From assembly GCA_037043015.1 (NCBI GenBank), contig CM073331.1, forward strand, positions 5,229,501 to 5,293,500: a DNA stretch of 64,000 nucleotides, given 5' to 3'. The notes beneath the pieces were generated by a model. It saw nothing but the letters and a program-made list of their open reading frames with translations. It was not told the origin of the DNA and made no database searches. The DNA is from Bryum argenteum (Eukaryota; Streptophyta; Bryopsida; Bryales; Bryaceae). Shown here in pieces: positions 1 through 10,622 of the stretch. The translations under genes and the position numbers were made by a program. Within the stretch, counting starts at the first letter, position 1. Every line of letters starts with the position of its first letter.

Positions 1-62
1 ATTTGTCGGGGTGTTATTGGAGTCTCAATGGTCTCTGTGTGTGTGTGTGTGCATGCATGCAG

Positions 63-1217
63 GACTTCAATGCACTATGGATAGTCCGCATAATCCTCAT
101 AGTGCTGGCGGTGCTGTGGAGTCTAGTGGAGCTCTTACGCCTTCCTCTCCTCCGGCGACCGAATTGGCTGTTTCATTCATGGAGTTTTCAGACGCAAGCC
201 AACGTATGTCGGTTCTACATTCTGTCGTCGCTTGGTTTTTTGGAGCCGTGCTTCTTCCTCACGGCGCTATTCCTGGTGCATGGCTCGTTACGAAGGGAGC
301 CATTCACACCTCGCAAAGCGTGGAACGGCAAAGTGGTGGCTCTGATTTTAATTTGTTGTCTGCCAGTGTTCCTGTTCCAACTGTTCTTTGTTGTGATTAC
401 TCCCCGAATTAAGTACAAGGAGAATAGCGGCGGGGTGTACAATGTAGAGAACGAGGGTTACGGTGGCAAACTGCCGCATTACTTCACGCAGGCGTTCGTG
501 AACGTGACAATGGACACGAAGGAGGTGGCTGTGTGTTGTTACCCTCTCCTGAGCACTCTGGTGTTGACCACGTTCGTCCTTCTGTATGCCAGTTACTTCT
601 TCGTTCTGGGCTGGAGGGTGGTCGATGTGGTCATCAACAGATACTTGCAGAGGAGATTGTATGGTTTGGTGGGAGCGATACTGATCCTGCTTCCTCTTCA
701 CGTTCTGTTCCTGGGATTGTCGGTGCTTTCGAAGCCGACTCATGTCCCATTCGAGATGCTGAGCTTCTTCGGGTTCATCATGGTGTTGCTGTGCACCACG
801 GTTGGTGAAGGAATCCTCGTGATCCGGCCCATTGCGGACGCTCTGGCAGTGGGGTGGGTGGCACTCGACGCTCCGTCTGAATCCGGCCGGGATACGGACG
901 CCGGCCCTGCAGAAGGCCTTGTTTCCTTGTCCGTATTTGGAAGCGACGATGATGAAGCCTCCTTGGTCGGCAGCCGAGCTCTCTTCGCCAAATCTCAGTC
1001 GAGGCATTCTAGGCATGCGGAAGACCACGGCGATGACTATGGCTCTGCCAGGCGGAGCTTCTTGAGGCCGCCGTTGGACAATACTGGGAGTTTCTCGGAT
1101 CACAATGGCACCACTCCTTTCTTCAATCCAGACTCGCCTGCACTTCCTGGAAAGCCACTCATCGCTCATCACCTCGCCCAAAACCCTTCCGACAAACCGT
1201 TCTACCCCTTCTTGTAG
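63..1217 (+). CDS. Multi-pass membrane protein, last exon (gene partial)
   Basis: This is the 3' exon of a gene that begins upstream of the window. A TG-rich stretch ending in TGCATGCATGCAG (to 62) looks like an intron acceptor, and the open frame then runs 384 codons to TAG. Six strongly hydrophobic segments are visible, at about exon residues 7-29, 52-76, 90-113, 158-184, 198-222 and 231-256. A polar, Ser/Asp-rich cytosolic-type tail of about 120 residues follows. A seventh segment could lie in a missing upstream exon, so a 7-TM protein is possible. The phrase QANVCRFYILSSLGFLEP looks like a conserved family signature and resembles uncharacterised land-plant membrane proteins. It is not TOM1/THH1-like by my reading. 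Function is unknown. The in-frame ATG at position 3 lies in the presumed intron and is not the start. Confidence 0.7.
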   Translation, partial: DFNALWIVRIILIVLAVLWSLVELLRLPLLRRPNWLFHSWSFQTQANVCRFYILSSLGFLEPCFFLTALFLVHGSLRREPFTPRKAWNGKVVALILICCLPVFLFQLFFVVITPRIKYKENSGGVYNVENEGYGGKLPHYFTQAFVNVTMDTKEVAVCCYPLLSTLVLTTFVLLYASYFFVLGWRVVDVVINRYLQRRLYGLVGAILILLPLHVLFLGLSVLSKPTHVPFEMLSFFGFIMVLLCTTVGEGILVIRPIADALAVGWVALDAPSESGRDTDAGPAEGLVSLSVFGSDDDEASLVGSRALFAKSQSRHSRHAEDHGDDYGSARRSFLRPPLDNTGSFSDHNGTTPFFNPDSPALPGKPLIAHHLAQNPSDKPFYPFL

Positions 1218-2172
1218 GGCACCACTAGTGCGATGGAGCAGTGAGCAGAAGTTGAGTAGCTACACTCTTCCAATGTAAAACCTTACTTCTACAGTTACTG
1301 CAAGATGATGCTTGAGCAATGCTCGGTCTTTCAAAGCCATTCTGGATGCTGGTGTATTGAATTGCAGCGAAGAGTGAGTTGGATGAGCTCTAATCTTTCA
1401 ACTGTCAAGGTTGTAACTGTGTGGGAATTGTTCTGATTTGTGAGCGCTCATCTGCTAAATCCGGAATTGTGCTGAATATGCTTCGATATGGCCGGACTCA
1501 TTATTCCTCATGAATGCCTCTTTTTAAGAGGGGCTACATTCATTGCCTACTTCCTCGAATGTGTGTTATCTTAATCCTTGAATGGGTTGACTTATTTGCA
1601 TCAAACAAACACATTCTCAAAAAAAGTGTTATACATGGAAACAAAAGTATGTTATTCAGATCTTAACCAAACGATCTTGTAGTATACATATTGTACATCA
1701 TGTAGGTCAAATTTTGAGTCATTAAGCCTCACAGGTGGCGAGATCATAACGTATTAATATTCAAAAAACGTCGGGATTTTCATTTTGAAGTGAAAATGTT
1801 ATCGATAAACTTATTGCAATGAAAAAACCGCTAAAGAAGATGTTTACCTTCATCTCAATAACACCCTTGAACGAAAGAAAACTTCATGAGAATACTCTCT
1901 TTGCCCACATAATAGCCTTGCAATGATGAAAGCTGCCCAAAATTTTACAAAGGAGTTTTTTCCCAAAACCCAACGCTTTGCACTCAAGTCTATGCCTTAT
2001 CTTCAATACAAGGTTTCTACCATTAAGGTTTTTATGTCAAGGTATCCACCATTACTCCATTAGAACTAGACTCTAATTGGAATCCATCCCAAAAAATTAA
2101 GTCAAAATCCAAGAGTGAATGAGGGGGGTTCTGCTGCAGCAGCTTCTCTTCTTATTGGTGCTATAGCACGCA
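1218..2172. other. 3' flank of membrane-protein gene, then dispersed repeat
   Basis: No gene is seen. The first 300-400 bases are probably 3' UTR and downstream sequence. From about 1625 the sequence matches a dispersed repeat described separately. Confidence 0.5.
1625..2130. repeat. Dispersed repeat R, copy 1
   Basis: The phrase TTCAGATCTTAACC followed by ATGTAGGTCAAATTTTGAGT recurs, diverged, near 5455-5600, 12425-12520 and 26115-26370. The 26 kb copy also shares the downstream phrase CCATCCCAAAAAAT...AAGTCAAAATC. There is no coding capacity and no clear terminal repeats, so the class is unknown. Confidence 0.55.
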
Positions 2173-2383
2173 CCCTTAAACGCCCAAGAGAGCCCGAGGG
2201 GCTCTTTTCCAACAGAAACTGCTCTGTAGCTCTCACTGTAATGAACTTTTCACTTACATTTTGATGTCAAACTGGTCACCTTCTTGTGATGTATTCAAAA
2301 AGTGAAATTTTACAGCTTAAATCACAATTTGTATGAGTGATTTTGTGCTTTAAAAGGATTGTGGTAGGTAGGTTGGGGTTGTA

Positions 2384-2949
2384 CAATAGGGTCCAACATG
2401 GAATGGCGTTTTTGGTTTTGTAGTGGGAAAAAAATCAAGTCTGCCTACTTTGGAAGCCTCTAAAGAGCTCAAAAATTGGTATTTTACCTTGAAAATTTTA
2501 CCATAGGCTTGAAATCAAGTTCCTAGTATGTTTACCAAGTTTCAAAGCCAAACAATTCACCAAAGAAAACTTATTCGAAATCTACCATGATAGGTAGCTG
2601 TAAATTATTTTTCACTCGTGCCAACTTTGACAGCCTCCCAAGAATTGAGATTACTTTTCCTTGCTTTGATTTTTTTGTGGTGGAACACAATTTGTGTTAT
2701 TGATATATGGTAAAAATCTGAAGTCCAAAATATTAGTGAAGAAAAAGATATTCCCAATCTACCAACATGTGTTATTTTGCGGTATGCTTGTAGAAATCAA
2801 CTCCACTCCAACCAACTTTGACACCCTCCCAATGGCTAAAAAATGGCCCATTTGCCATGAAATTTTTGTCACAAGATAAGCTACATGTTAATTACTAGTG
2901 TGCCAAAATTCAAGCTCTTACACAAAGAAAGTAGCACCTAATCTACCAA
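2384..2949 (+). repeat. Left 566-bp inverted arm of the Tc1/mariner element
   Basis: Inverted copy of 3609-4174. I count four mismatches (about 99.3% identity), all within the outer 150 bases, and no length difference. The 61-codon open frame it carries (2694-2879) is exactly repeated in the other arm and has no recognised domain, so I do not call it a gene. Confidence 0.9.
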
Positions 2950-2955
2950 CCTTTT

Positions 2956-3615
2956 TTGACACCTCATCACATATCTCAAGGATTAGCTTTTGCTAAAAAG
3001 TATCGTGGATGGAGTGCAGAAGAGTGGGTGCAAGTTGTTTGGACCGATGAGTCCACGTTTGAAGTTGGTAAAAACTATAGACAAATTCATGTTTGGAGAA
3101 CTGTGCATGAGCACTTTGCTTCAAGTTGTATAGTTCCATCTTTCAAGAGTGGCAGGACTTCATTGATGATTTGGGGTGCATTTTCTGGAGGGCAGAAGTC
3201 ACGACTTGTTTTTATGCATAAGGATCGGTGCTCTGCAAAGGATTTTGTTGAAGTGGTTTACAATGGGGAGTTACTTCATTTTATGAAGAAAAAACCACAA
3301 GAATTACTCATGGAAGATGGTGCTCCTGTCCATAAAAGCAAACTAAGTAAAGAATGGAGGCACGCACACTGTTTAGAGAAGCTTGATTGGCCCGCAAACT
3401 CTCCTGATCTCAATCCAATTCATAATCTCTGAAAGATTTTGAAAGATGCAGTCCAACATGGTTCAATATGCCCTAAAAACACAAGTGACTTAAGAGTAGT
3501 TATTGCAAGAGAGTGGGAGATAATTAGTGGTCAAAAACTCCTTCAACTATGTCATTCCATGCCTGCTAGGTTACAATCAGTCATAGAGGCGAATGGAGGA
3601 CATACACATTGGTAG
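2956..3615 (+). pseudogene. Tc1-type DD34E transposase, C-terminal catalytic part, inactive
   Basis: The frame reads from inside the element through the catalytic domain to the expected C-terminus, ending ANGGHTHW and TAG at 3613-3615. Visible motifs are WTDESTF (first Asp), MEDGAPVH (second Asp) and WPANSPDLNPI. In active relatives the third acidic residue follows that last motif, 34 residues after the second Asp. Here it is His, and the Trp codon three positions later is TGA (3430-3432). The N-terminal helix-turn-helix DNA-binding part is absent: the frame starts at the inner edge of the left arm with no ATG. The reading frame is otherwise intact after the stop. It cannot encode an active transposase as it stands. 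Confidence 0.88.
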
Positions 3616-4174
3616 ATTAGGTGCTACTTTCTTTGTGTAAGAGCTTGAATTTTGGCACACTAGTAATTAACATGTAGCTTATCTTGTGACAAAAATTTCA
3701 TGGCAAATGGGCCATTTTTTAGCCATTGGGAGGGTGTCAAAGTTGGTTGGAGTGGAGTTGATTTCTACAAGCATACCGCAAAATAACACATGTTGGTAGA
3801 TTGGGAATATCTTTTTCTTCACTAATATTTTGGACTTCAGATTTTTACCATATATCAATAACACAAATTGTGTTCCACCACAAAAAAATCAAAGCAAGGA
3901 AAAGTAATCTCAATTCTTGGGAGGCTGTCAAAGTTGGCACGAGTGAAAAATAATTTACAGCTACCTATCATGGTAGATTTCGAATAAGTTTTCTTTGGTG
4001 AATTGTTTGGCTTTGAAACTTGGTAAACATACTAGGAAATTGATTTCAAGCCTATGGTAAAATTTTCAAGGTAAAATACCAATTTTTGAGCTCTTTAGAG
4101 GCTTCCAAAGTAGGCAGACTTGATTATTTTCCCACTACAAAACCATAAACGCCATTCCATGTTGGACCCTACTG
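3609..4174 (-). repeat. Right 566-bp inverted arm of the Tc1/mariner element
   Basis: Reverse complement of 2384-2949. The last seven bases of the transposase frame, including its stop codon, lie inside this arm. Confidence 0.9.
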
Positions 4175-4331
4175 TACATAACCATGTAGGAGGTTGCAAG
4201 CTCATCATTGATTGGTTTACTCATGATGCCTAAGTTCAAAAAGTGCACTATTCATGATGCCCAAGTCCAAAAGATGCTGTGATTCAATTTTTGGCTACCC
4301 ATTTCAGACCCCATGGGCGTTTAAGGGTTAA

Positions 4332-6260
4332 TGGTTCAAGTTCAAAGTAATTTTATGATTTGGATTGTAGCTTCTTGATGTCGATAGTAGTTCAATGAGT
4401 AATTGGTGACTGTAGTTTCAGTGACGTAGTTGCAATGAACAGTTTAGAGACTTAGTTTCATTTTCGAATCTGATTTTAGCTTTTTAGCCAGCCTCTTGAT
4501 TAGTTTGTCGAGACAGTAGTTGGGAAAAACATTCATTCTCAAATTTTGCAACCATTCTTGCATGTACAGATTCATTTTGCAAAGCACATTCAATTCAAGA
4601 ATTTTCATGCATTGATTCTATCAAGCTTTTGGTTCACAACTTGAAGAAATTTGCAAGTCAGGACATGCAGACTTGAAGAAATTTACAAATAAAGACAATC
4701 ATGCAGTTTTCACTGTTCCTCAAATCGACAGTCTATATGTATATCGTATGTAAATACACTGTATAAGTACCGTGCACAATTTGATGAATATGGTATTACT
4801 GACCAATTCTCACGATGCAATCGGTACCCTCTTCCGATTCGTCAAATTTTGCTGCAGATTCTGTCACCTAACAGTGACGTGAAAATAGCAGAATAAGACA
4901 ACCCTACTATTAACAATGGACAGTTTCAATAAAATTTGCAATCTCCTAACTACCAAGATGATCATCACTTGGACTATCACCTTTACAATCTCAAAATCAT
5001 CAATGTTTTTAGGACTTTCATCCCATATTATTGTAACCTCATGCGGTTTCAACCAAAATGGTCCAATTTCACATAAATTCCATCACTTTCTATTGTTTTC
5101 TAACCTCCTTGAAAGTATCATTTTTAAAATTAAATGTGCACACGTTTTGTGTTCACTTTTGGTGGTTGTTCAAGAGCTTCAATCAGTAAGTGAATGGTTT
5201 GATTGAGTTTAGTATTAGAGTTCTCTATTTTGATTTGTATGTTCTTTGGTTTCAATTCTGACAGCGCTTGCTTTTTATAATTATCGATATGTTTGTAATT
5301 TGACTTGAGTAATCATGTTCCAATAAACTTTGGTCACTTCTTTGGATATGATAGATGAATACAATGTTAGTACTTAGTAAAAGTAATATATAAACTGCCA
5401 TAATTAACCAGTAAACATCTCAACCTATCTTTAGCCAAAAAACATATATTTTGACTAAGTGTCATTGATGAAAATGAAAATATGCTATTTGGATCTTAAC
5501 CTAACCGTACAAACTTGTAATGTAGGTCATGTGGACGAAAGTTTGAGTCATGACGCTATTGATTGAGAAATTATAGCATATTACTTTGCAAATCAAGCTA
5601 CACAATTTCACTTTTGACTAAAATCCTACCAACAAAGTTGCTCTTGTGAAAAAATCTCCAACTAGTAAGTTATTAGAATCCATTTAAAGATCATAATTGT
5701 GTAAAAGAAAACATCAAGAACTATACTCAGTTTACAAAAAATTTGGTAACAATGGTAAAGCATGCCTATAGTTTGAAAATTAAAAACCAAAAGTTCCATT
5801 CAGTAAAATTCAAGCCATTGAACCCTACTTCATTGTATGGAACTTTAACTCTTACCACACAAATCACACTTGATTTGAAACCCTACTCAAGTCATTTCTT
5901 CAAGAACTCAAGATTAAGAAGTTAGGCTCTCATAAGTTTCTTGTCTTCATCCAAATTATGGAAAAAAAACTTTGGAGACATTGAGGAGTTTATAGACTTT
6001 TGGAAGTTTAGATAGAAGTAAAATATGGACATTATACAAGTCTTTAAATAAAACTTGAATACTCTTGAAGAGAACCATTGTAAGGGCGGCATTATGAACA
6101 AAGAAATGGAGGTTTTCAAAATTTCAATCAAAGTTCAATTTAACATCTCATATCTCAAAGTCAAAACCTATCTCTTCATTTTACGGGAATCAAAATGTGA
6201 GAAAAAGATACTCTAATTTCCTTGGAGTTGTCTCAATCCAAGAGAGCATGATTGACATTC
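4332..6260. other. AT-rich intergenic stretch
   Basis: No supported gene. Short open frames here have no recognisable domain. A copy of dispersed repeat R lies at about 5455-5600, with weaker similarity extending towards 5940. Confidence 0.5.
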
Positions 6261-6852
6261 TTAACCCTTAATTGACATCCTTGTTTTCCACAAATTAGAG
6301 AGAAATGCAACCTCATTGTCTTCTGGCCTTATTTCTGCACTAAGGTAAAAAAATTTTGAGAATCGGAAACGGTGGTTATCAAGGTAACTTGGTGATGTGA
6401 CCAATGCAAAAAAGATTGATCACATCGGGTAAAATCTCAAAAAATGGCACCGTTGAGAAAAAAAATGTTTTGGTTGCTGATCATGAGTGAGAAATATCAT
6501 ATTGCTTTTTTGGTTTTTCCCCCTTGGATCATTTTTTCTGAAAATTGGCATCATAGAGCATGGTATAGGGATGAAGATCAAGATTTTGTATTATTTTGAA
6601 AAAAAATCGTCAAAAAAATAAAAAGAAAGGCCAAGTCAAAGAGCATTGACCATGGGATCACGTGGCCCCTACAATTGCGCGCGAATCACACAAACCTCAA
6701 GAAGGCGATCGGGAAGGAGCATTGGATTCGGAAAAACAAAAGAATAGGGGTGCCTTTGGACAAGATTTGCACCCTACCACTGTGTCGGACCCCAAAAGCA
6801 AAAACAATGACCTTGGTGACCAGTTTGGTCACCGGTGACGATTAAGGGTTAA
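6261..6852. mobile_element. TTAA MITE family gamma, copy 1
   Basis: TTAA (6261-6264) then CCCTTAATTGACATC; the right end is GATTAAGGG then TTAA (6849-6852). An inverted, 3'-shortened relative lies at 22808-23040 and shares CACATCGGGTAAAATCTC and the phrase ACCTCATTGTC. No coding capacity. Confidence 0.7.
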
Positions 6853-6871
6853 CCTCCTTGGTACTAATTAT

Positions 6872-7810
6872 TTAACTCCTAAAAATCCAAGCGTTTTTTG
6901 GCCTTCCAAAACCAAAAACTGTGATTTTCTACCACCTTGTTCCAATTGAGATATGGTCAAAAAAATTATTGGTTTTCTGTACTTTCAACCGTAAGATCTC
7001 AAACCCACCTACTATTTGTACTACCATGTGAAATTTCAACCGTTGGATCTTCACCATTTGTGAGATCTTAACATTCAAAGTTGATGCAGAAGTTTTTTTG
7101 GGCATTGCTTGTGAGACATTGTTTCCATGGAGCATAGGTAAAATTGAACATTGTTACCCCAAACATAATTCCCATATTTTTTTCCATGTAGATAATCAAG
7201 TTGGGTACGCTCATGCAAAATTTTGGAAACTCATTCCATTTGTGTGACCTTCATGCAAATTATTTCCTAGAAGAAGGTCTAAAAACATCGATCTAGTAAA
7301 ACATGCATTTCCTTCGATATATTTGGTTTAATTAAAAATCCAAACGGCGAGTAGGTGCCTTTATGAGTTTGTGAGATTCGAGAAAAAAAAATTTGGGAAA
7401 ATTCCAAAACCTCAAATTTTGATAAATTTTGTAAGAGTTAATTCAGAAATTACTAGAAATTGTGAAGATTGTTTTTGTAATTTTTGAGGGCTGCCCTTGT
7501 GAAATTCACAAACTTTTTGAGTTAGCTCACTTTGGAACTCAAGTATTAATTTGGTCATGAACATATTTCCAAAAAAAAATCTCAAAAAAATACTAAATTT
7601 AAACTGCCCCAGTTCGGCTCGCAAACCAAGAATTGTCGTAGAAGACTCAAAAATTGGAATTTGGCTTTGCAAATTTTACCACATACACTTTGCAGTATAA
7701 GGAGCACCCATCAAAAAAAATTGGGCAAAAGTATTACTTTTAACCTATTCATCTAGGCCGCCCAAAATAGCAAAAGCCCGATTTGGTCCTCTTGGATCTT
7801 TAGGGGTTAA
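6872..7810. mobile_element. TTAA element family beta, copy 1 (939 bp)
   Basis: The left end is TTAACTCCTAAAAATCCAAG and the right end is CTTGGATCTTTAGGGGTTAA. It is homologous end to end with 11109-12048, in opposite orientation, and almost the same length (939 versus 940 bp). TTAA at both ends and CCCC-starting inverted termini suggest a piggyBac-type non-autonomous element. Its right end overlaps the 3' coding end of the minus-strand kinase. Confidence 0.75.
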
Positions 7811-9193
7811 AATACTAGATGAAATTTCATCATGCTCTACATAATAGCCTACGCCAACATGACCTAAACCAATGTTATGTACTCCACTCAAAGTTTTAAG
7901 TATCTTGCCAAATGAAGGCCTCTCCAAAGGGTTTGTATGCCAACATTTCTTGAACAATTCTTCTATCCAAGGCTTCATATGCTTTGGTAAGGTTGGCCTC
8001 TTTCCCCCAATCACATCCTCATTCTTTGTACCATAATCGTTTGCGTGTTCAAAAGGTACCAGCCCTGTCAAGATTTCATAGCATGTCATTGCATAACTAT
8101 AAACATCTATTTTTCTAGTGAACAATTTGGGTGTTGTGTGCAAAGTTTGATTCTTCACCGCCTCCAAGATTTCAGGTGCTCTCCACAATCCCGTGCCTAC
8201 AACTCCGATTGAGCACTCATAGTCTGCTACTGTGCAATGAAAGGCATGATTCAACTCCAATGGATCAAGCTCCAAGTTCACCGGATATTTTTTACGTTGA
8301 ATGAGCACATTGGAAGCTTTGAGGTCTCTATGTAGAATGCCATACGTGTGCAATCCTTCCATCCCCTCTGCAATTCGATACATCAAGTCTAATATGCAAC
8401 ACTCGTGATAATCGCCATTTGACATCATCAAAGGTGGATGATGATTTCCATTGTTTATTAACCGTGCATCCAAAAGTTTCCGAAGATCTCCCCAACACCT
8501 TACCATCTCAAAGGCGAACCTTCCATCTTCCAATAACCTCCCACCCAATATTGGATTGAAGCCACTGTAATTTTTGTATGACCAAAGAGGCCTGTAAAAC
8601 AAGGCTGGAGGCCATTGCTTTTCCAAATCATGCAATGAATATCCTGCCTTGAATACCTTTAAAACCATTGGATACATCTCGTCCTCGCGCTCTCCCCGTT
8701 TCTCACTAACAAGATATCTGAACCCATCATCATGAAGTGCAGCTTGCCCACCTTCACCAATCTTCCTTCCCGAAACTTTCCCACCAATCTGCAAAAAACC
8801 TTTCGGCTTTCCTCTTTGTAGGCTCTTCATCACCTCCACATTCTCCTTATACAACTTCTCTGCCTCCAATACTTCCTCAGGCGACTCCGAACATGCACTC
8901 AAAGGGGCTGTGGGATGCACAATCTCTGTCCAATGGGACTTCGAAGCTTCTATCTCAGCATCCTCCTTGCTCATGCCTGCTTCACTCTTCAGCTTCATCA
9001 GATTCATCAGATCGCAAATGCGTGTGGAGTATCCAGAAGACGATAAGGCGGAAGAAGACGAGGAAGATTCGCTCTCAGGATTCATCTCGTCGTAAATGCG
9101 TTCAGAGTACCCAGACGAAGATGAGGCCAATGGTGCCACAGTCCTGGCTGTGAAGAACACAGACTCACAAAGCTCCACGCTATGAGGTTCCAT
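7745..9193 (-). CDS. Intronless protein kinase with DYE instead of DFG
   Basis: A 482-residue protein from the first ATG of the frame. The N-terminal 140 residues are Ser-rich and low complexity, with a repeated SGYS-R-I motif (about residues 27 and 53). The kinase domain follows: glycine loop GEGGQ (146-150), the Lys of VLKVF (179), HRDLKASN (288-295), DYE where DFG is usual (324-326), APE (339-341) and DVYSYAMTCYEILTG (from 363). The catalytic Asp of HRD and the metal-binding Asp of DYE are kept, so activity is plausible. The overall look is that of plant Ser/Thr kinases of the tyrosine-kinase-like branch. The last 21 residues, from LTPKD to the stop, are encoded by the terminal repeat of the beta element, so the native C-terminus was replaced. 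No intron is evident. Confidence 0.82.
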   Translation of the reverse strand: MEPHSVELCESVFFTARTVAPLASSSSGYSERIYDEMNPESESSSSSSALSSSGYSTRICDLMNLMKLKSEAGMSKEDAEIEASKSHWTEIVHPTAPLSACSESPEEVLEAEKLYKENVEVMKSLQRGKPKGFLQIGGKVSGRKIGEGGQAALHDDGFRYLVSEKRGEREDEMYPMVLKVFKAGYSLHDLEKQWPPALFYRPLWSYKNYSGFNPILGGRLLEDGRFAFEMVRCWGDLRKLLDARLINNGNHHPPLMMSNGDYHECCILDLMYRIAEGMEGLHTYGILHRDLKASNVLIQRKKYPVNLELDPLELNHAFHCTVADYECSIGVVGTGLWRAPEILEAVKNQTLHTTPKLFTRKIDVYSYAMTCYEILTGLVPFEHANDYGTKNEDVIGGKRPTLPKHMKPWIEELFKKCWHTNPLERPSFGKILKTLSGVHNIGLGHVGVGYYVEHDEISSSILTPKDPRGPNRAFAILGGLDE

Positions 9194-10334
9194 CCTCAGA
9201 TCCCAACGGTGCCTTCTCTGCAACCAACACGGATGTCCATAGTGTCAAATGGATCTGCGCAAATCCCTCTGGGAAAGGACAAGGAGACAAGCAGCAAGAT
9301 TATGTGCCGATCAAATTCTACACTAACCCGTAGATGATACACATCCATCGGTCAATTCTGTATGGTGTCTTGATCCAGTCGCCAGATCAAAACTTGTACA
9401 CGCAAAAGGAACAGGAGGGCAGACCATCTCATTACCTCTCTGCTGGATTTGATGGTTCCGTTGCCGACACAAAGTGCACTCGATCGACTGTAATAGAGAA
9501 CACAACGTTGAATGCGGCCAAGGACGATCTCTTCACGATACAAAACCTTCACGATGGAGGCTCCCGACAACCAAAAACCGATAGAAATGGTATATTCACC
9601 AGCTAAGCTCGTCCTCTTTCCAACGACCGAGTGGACGTGATCTGTTTAACGCTGCCAGAGAAACGGATCGGAGTCATGCGAGAAGTCTTTGAGAATCTGG
9701 AAAACGAACTGCCATGAGTGCGTTCAAGGAAACTCTCACTCGCCATGTCAACACTTGCAAATCTAGATGGAATGAGAAGCACAAAGAGGGTAGATCAACT
9801 CATTACCACGTCTTGCTTGTATTCGTGAGTTCCGAGGGTCTTGATGCCCACGAAGTGCACTTCGCCGGATGTGGTCGTATCACGAGGTAGACTGATGCGA
9901 GAACGATCCCGCAATGATACGACAGAGATGTAACAGATTCCCCCGACACCCAAGATACGATGGAAGTAAACGGACGAGCAGCGAGGCACTTCTCCTACTG
10001 GCAAGTCCGTGACCGCGTTGCACGGGAAGCGAAAACTTGCAACAGAGTTTGAGAGCTCAGAAAACTACACTCGATCAGTGTGCAGAAGATTTGGATCCAC
10101 TACCTTTTGTACTCTAGACGCCGAGCATAACGAGTGAGCCCACGAAAGGCGTGGAGAAGACGTGCGTCGGGTTTCCAGATCTATACAGACTGTACTCCAC
10201 TGTAGCCGGAGACTGGGCATGGCATCTTCAACCTCTACAGTGCGAACCATCCATGGTCATGAGGATACTCCCATTCGTCTGGACTGATTTGCAGAATTGG
10301 ACTCGGTCTGGCGAAGGAGAGGTGGCTTTGGCGG
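9194..10334. other. Upstream region of the kinase, no gene seen
   Basis: Moderate GC and open frames on both strands without recognisable domains. Two segments (about 9420-9560 and 9800-9940) look like diverged duplicates around phrases such as AAGTGCACT...CGAT. It probably holds the kinase promoter and 5' leader, but I see no decisive signal. Confidence 0.4.
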
Positions 10335-10343
10335 GGTAGTGCG

Positions 10344-10622
10344 CCCCCGTCTCTAAATCCCCCTGCTGTCTTAAATGCATGGGGCAAAATTGCCCCCTAT
10401 TTTTGACATGTTGAGGCCCCACCTCAAAAATCAACTTCCTTCTCTAATAGTTTTTTATTCCCAAGGAGGCTCCCCTAGAGTAAATTAGGGCCGTAGGCCC
10501 CAAATTTCACAAAAAAAATTTGAAAAAGAACACAGAAGGTGCATTTTCTGAAAATTTCAGTAAAAAGGGGAGGAGAGGAACAGTGGTTTGCAATTAAGAC
10601 AGCAGGGGATATAGAGCCGGGG
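10344..10622. mobile_element. Mutator-like MITE with 9-bp target duplication
   Basis: The 9-base sequence GGTAGTGCG flanks it at 10335-10343 and 10623-10631. The terminal inverted repeats are about 33 bp, with the shared core CCCCTGCTGTCTTAA. There is no coding capacity. A 9-base duplication with long inverted ends is typical of Mutator-like elements. Confidence 0.8.

Larger units (their letters stand above)
2384..4174. mobile_element. Palindromic Tc1/mariner-type element with TA target duplication
   Basis: The ends are CARTAGGGTCCAACATGG inverted, and TA lies directly outside each end (2382-2383 and 4175-4176). The uninserted sister MITE at 22440-22801 reads GGGGTTGTACATAACC at the same place, so removing the element and one TA restores the target. 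Two 566-bp inverted arms flank a 659-bp centre carrying a transposase remnant. Long arms, TA duplication and a DD34E transposase together place it in the Tc1/mariner superfamily. Confidence 0.92.
2173..4331. mobile_element. TTAA MITE family alpha, copy 1, split by a Tc1/mariner insertion
   Basis: Starts CCCTTAAACGCCC and ends GGGCGTTTAAGGG followed by TTAA (4328-4331); the left TTAA has decayed to GCAC. The same ends and interior occur at 22440-22801, 46296-46657 and 47321-47641, all about 320-360 bp without an insert. CCC-starting inverted ends and TTAA flanks are the pattern of piggyBac-type elements; that assignment is inference, because no piggyBac transposase is present. The interior is interrupted at 2384-4174. 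Confidence 0.75.

Noticed and set aside
348-1181. Long minus-strand open frame of 277 codons
   Set aside because: It is antisense to the membrane-protein exon, whose hydrophobic segments and splice site support the plus strand; no domain is visible in the antisense frame.
63-1217. TOM1/THH1 family assignment
   Set aside because: Multi-pass topology is similar but the sequence motifs I know from TOM1 are absent.
2173-2185. CCCTTAAA as a telomere-like repeat
   Set aside because: Occurs once per element end, inverted, next to TTAA; not tandem and not the plant CCCTAAA array.
2694-2879. 61-codon frame present identically in both Tc1/mariner arms
   Set aside because: Identity reflects the inverted arms; the frame has no domain and lies outside the transposase.
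2384-4174. LTR retrotransposon interpretation of the terminal repeats
   Set aside because: The repeats are inverted, not direct, and the centre encodes a DDE transposase rather than gag-pol.
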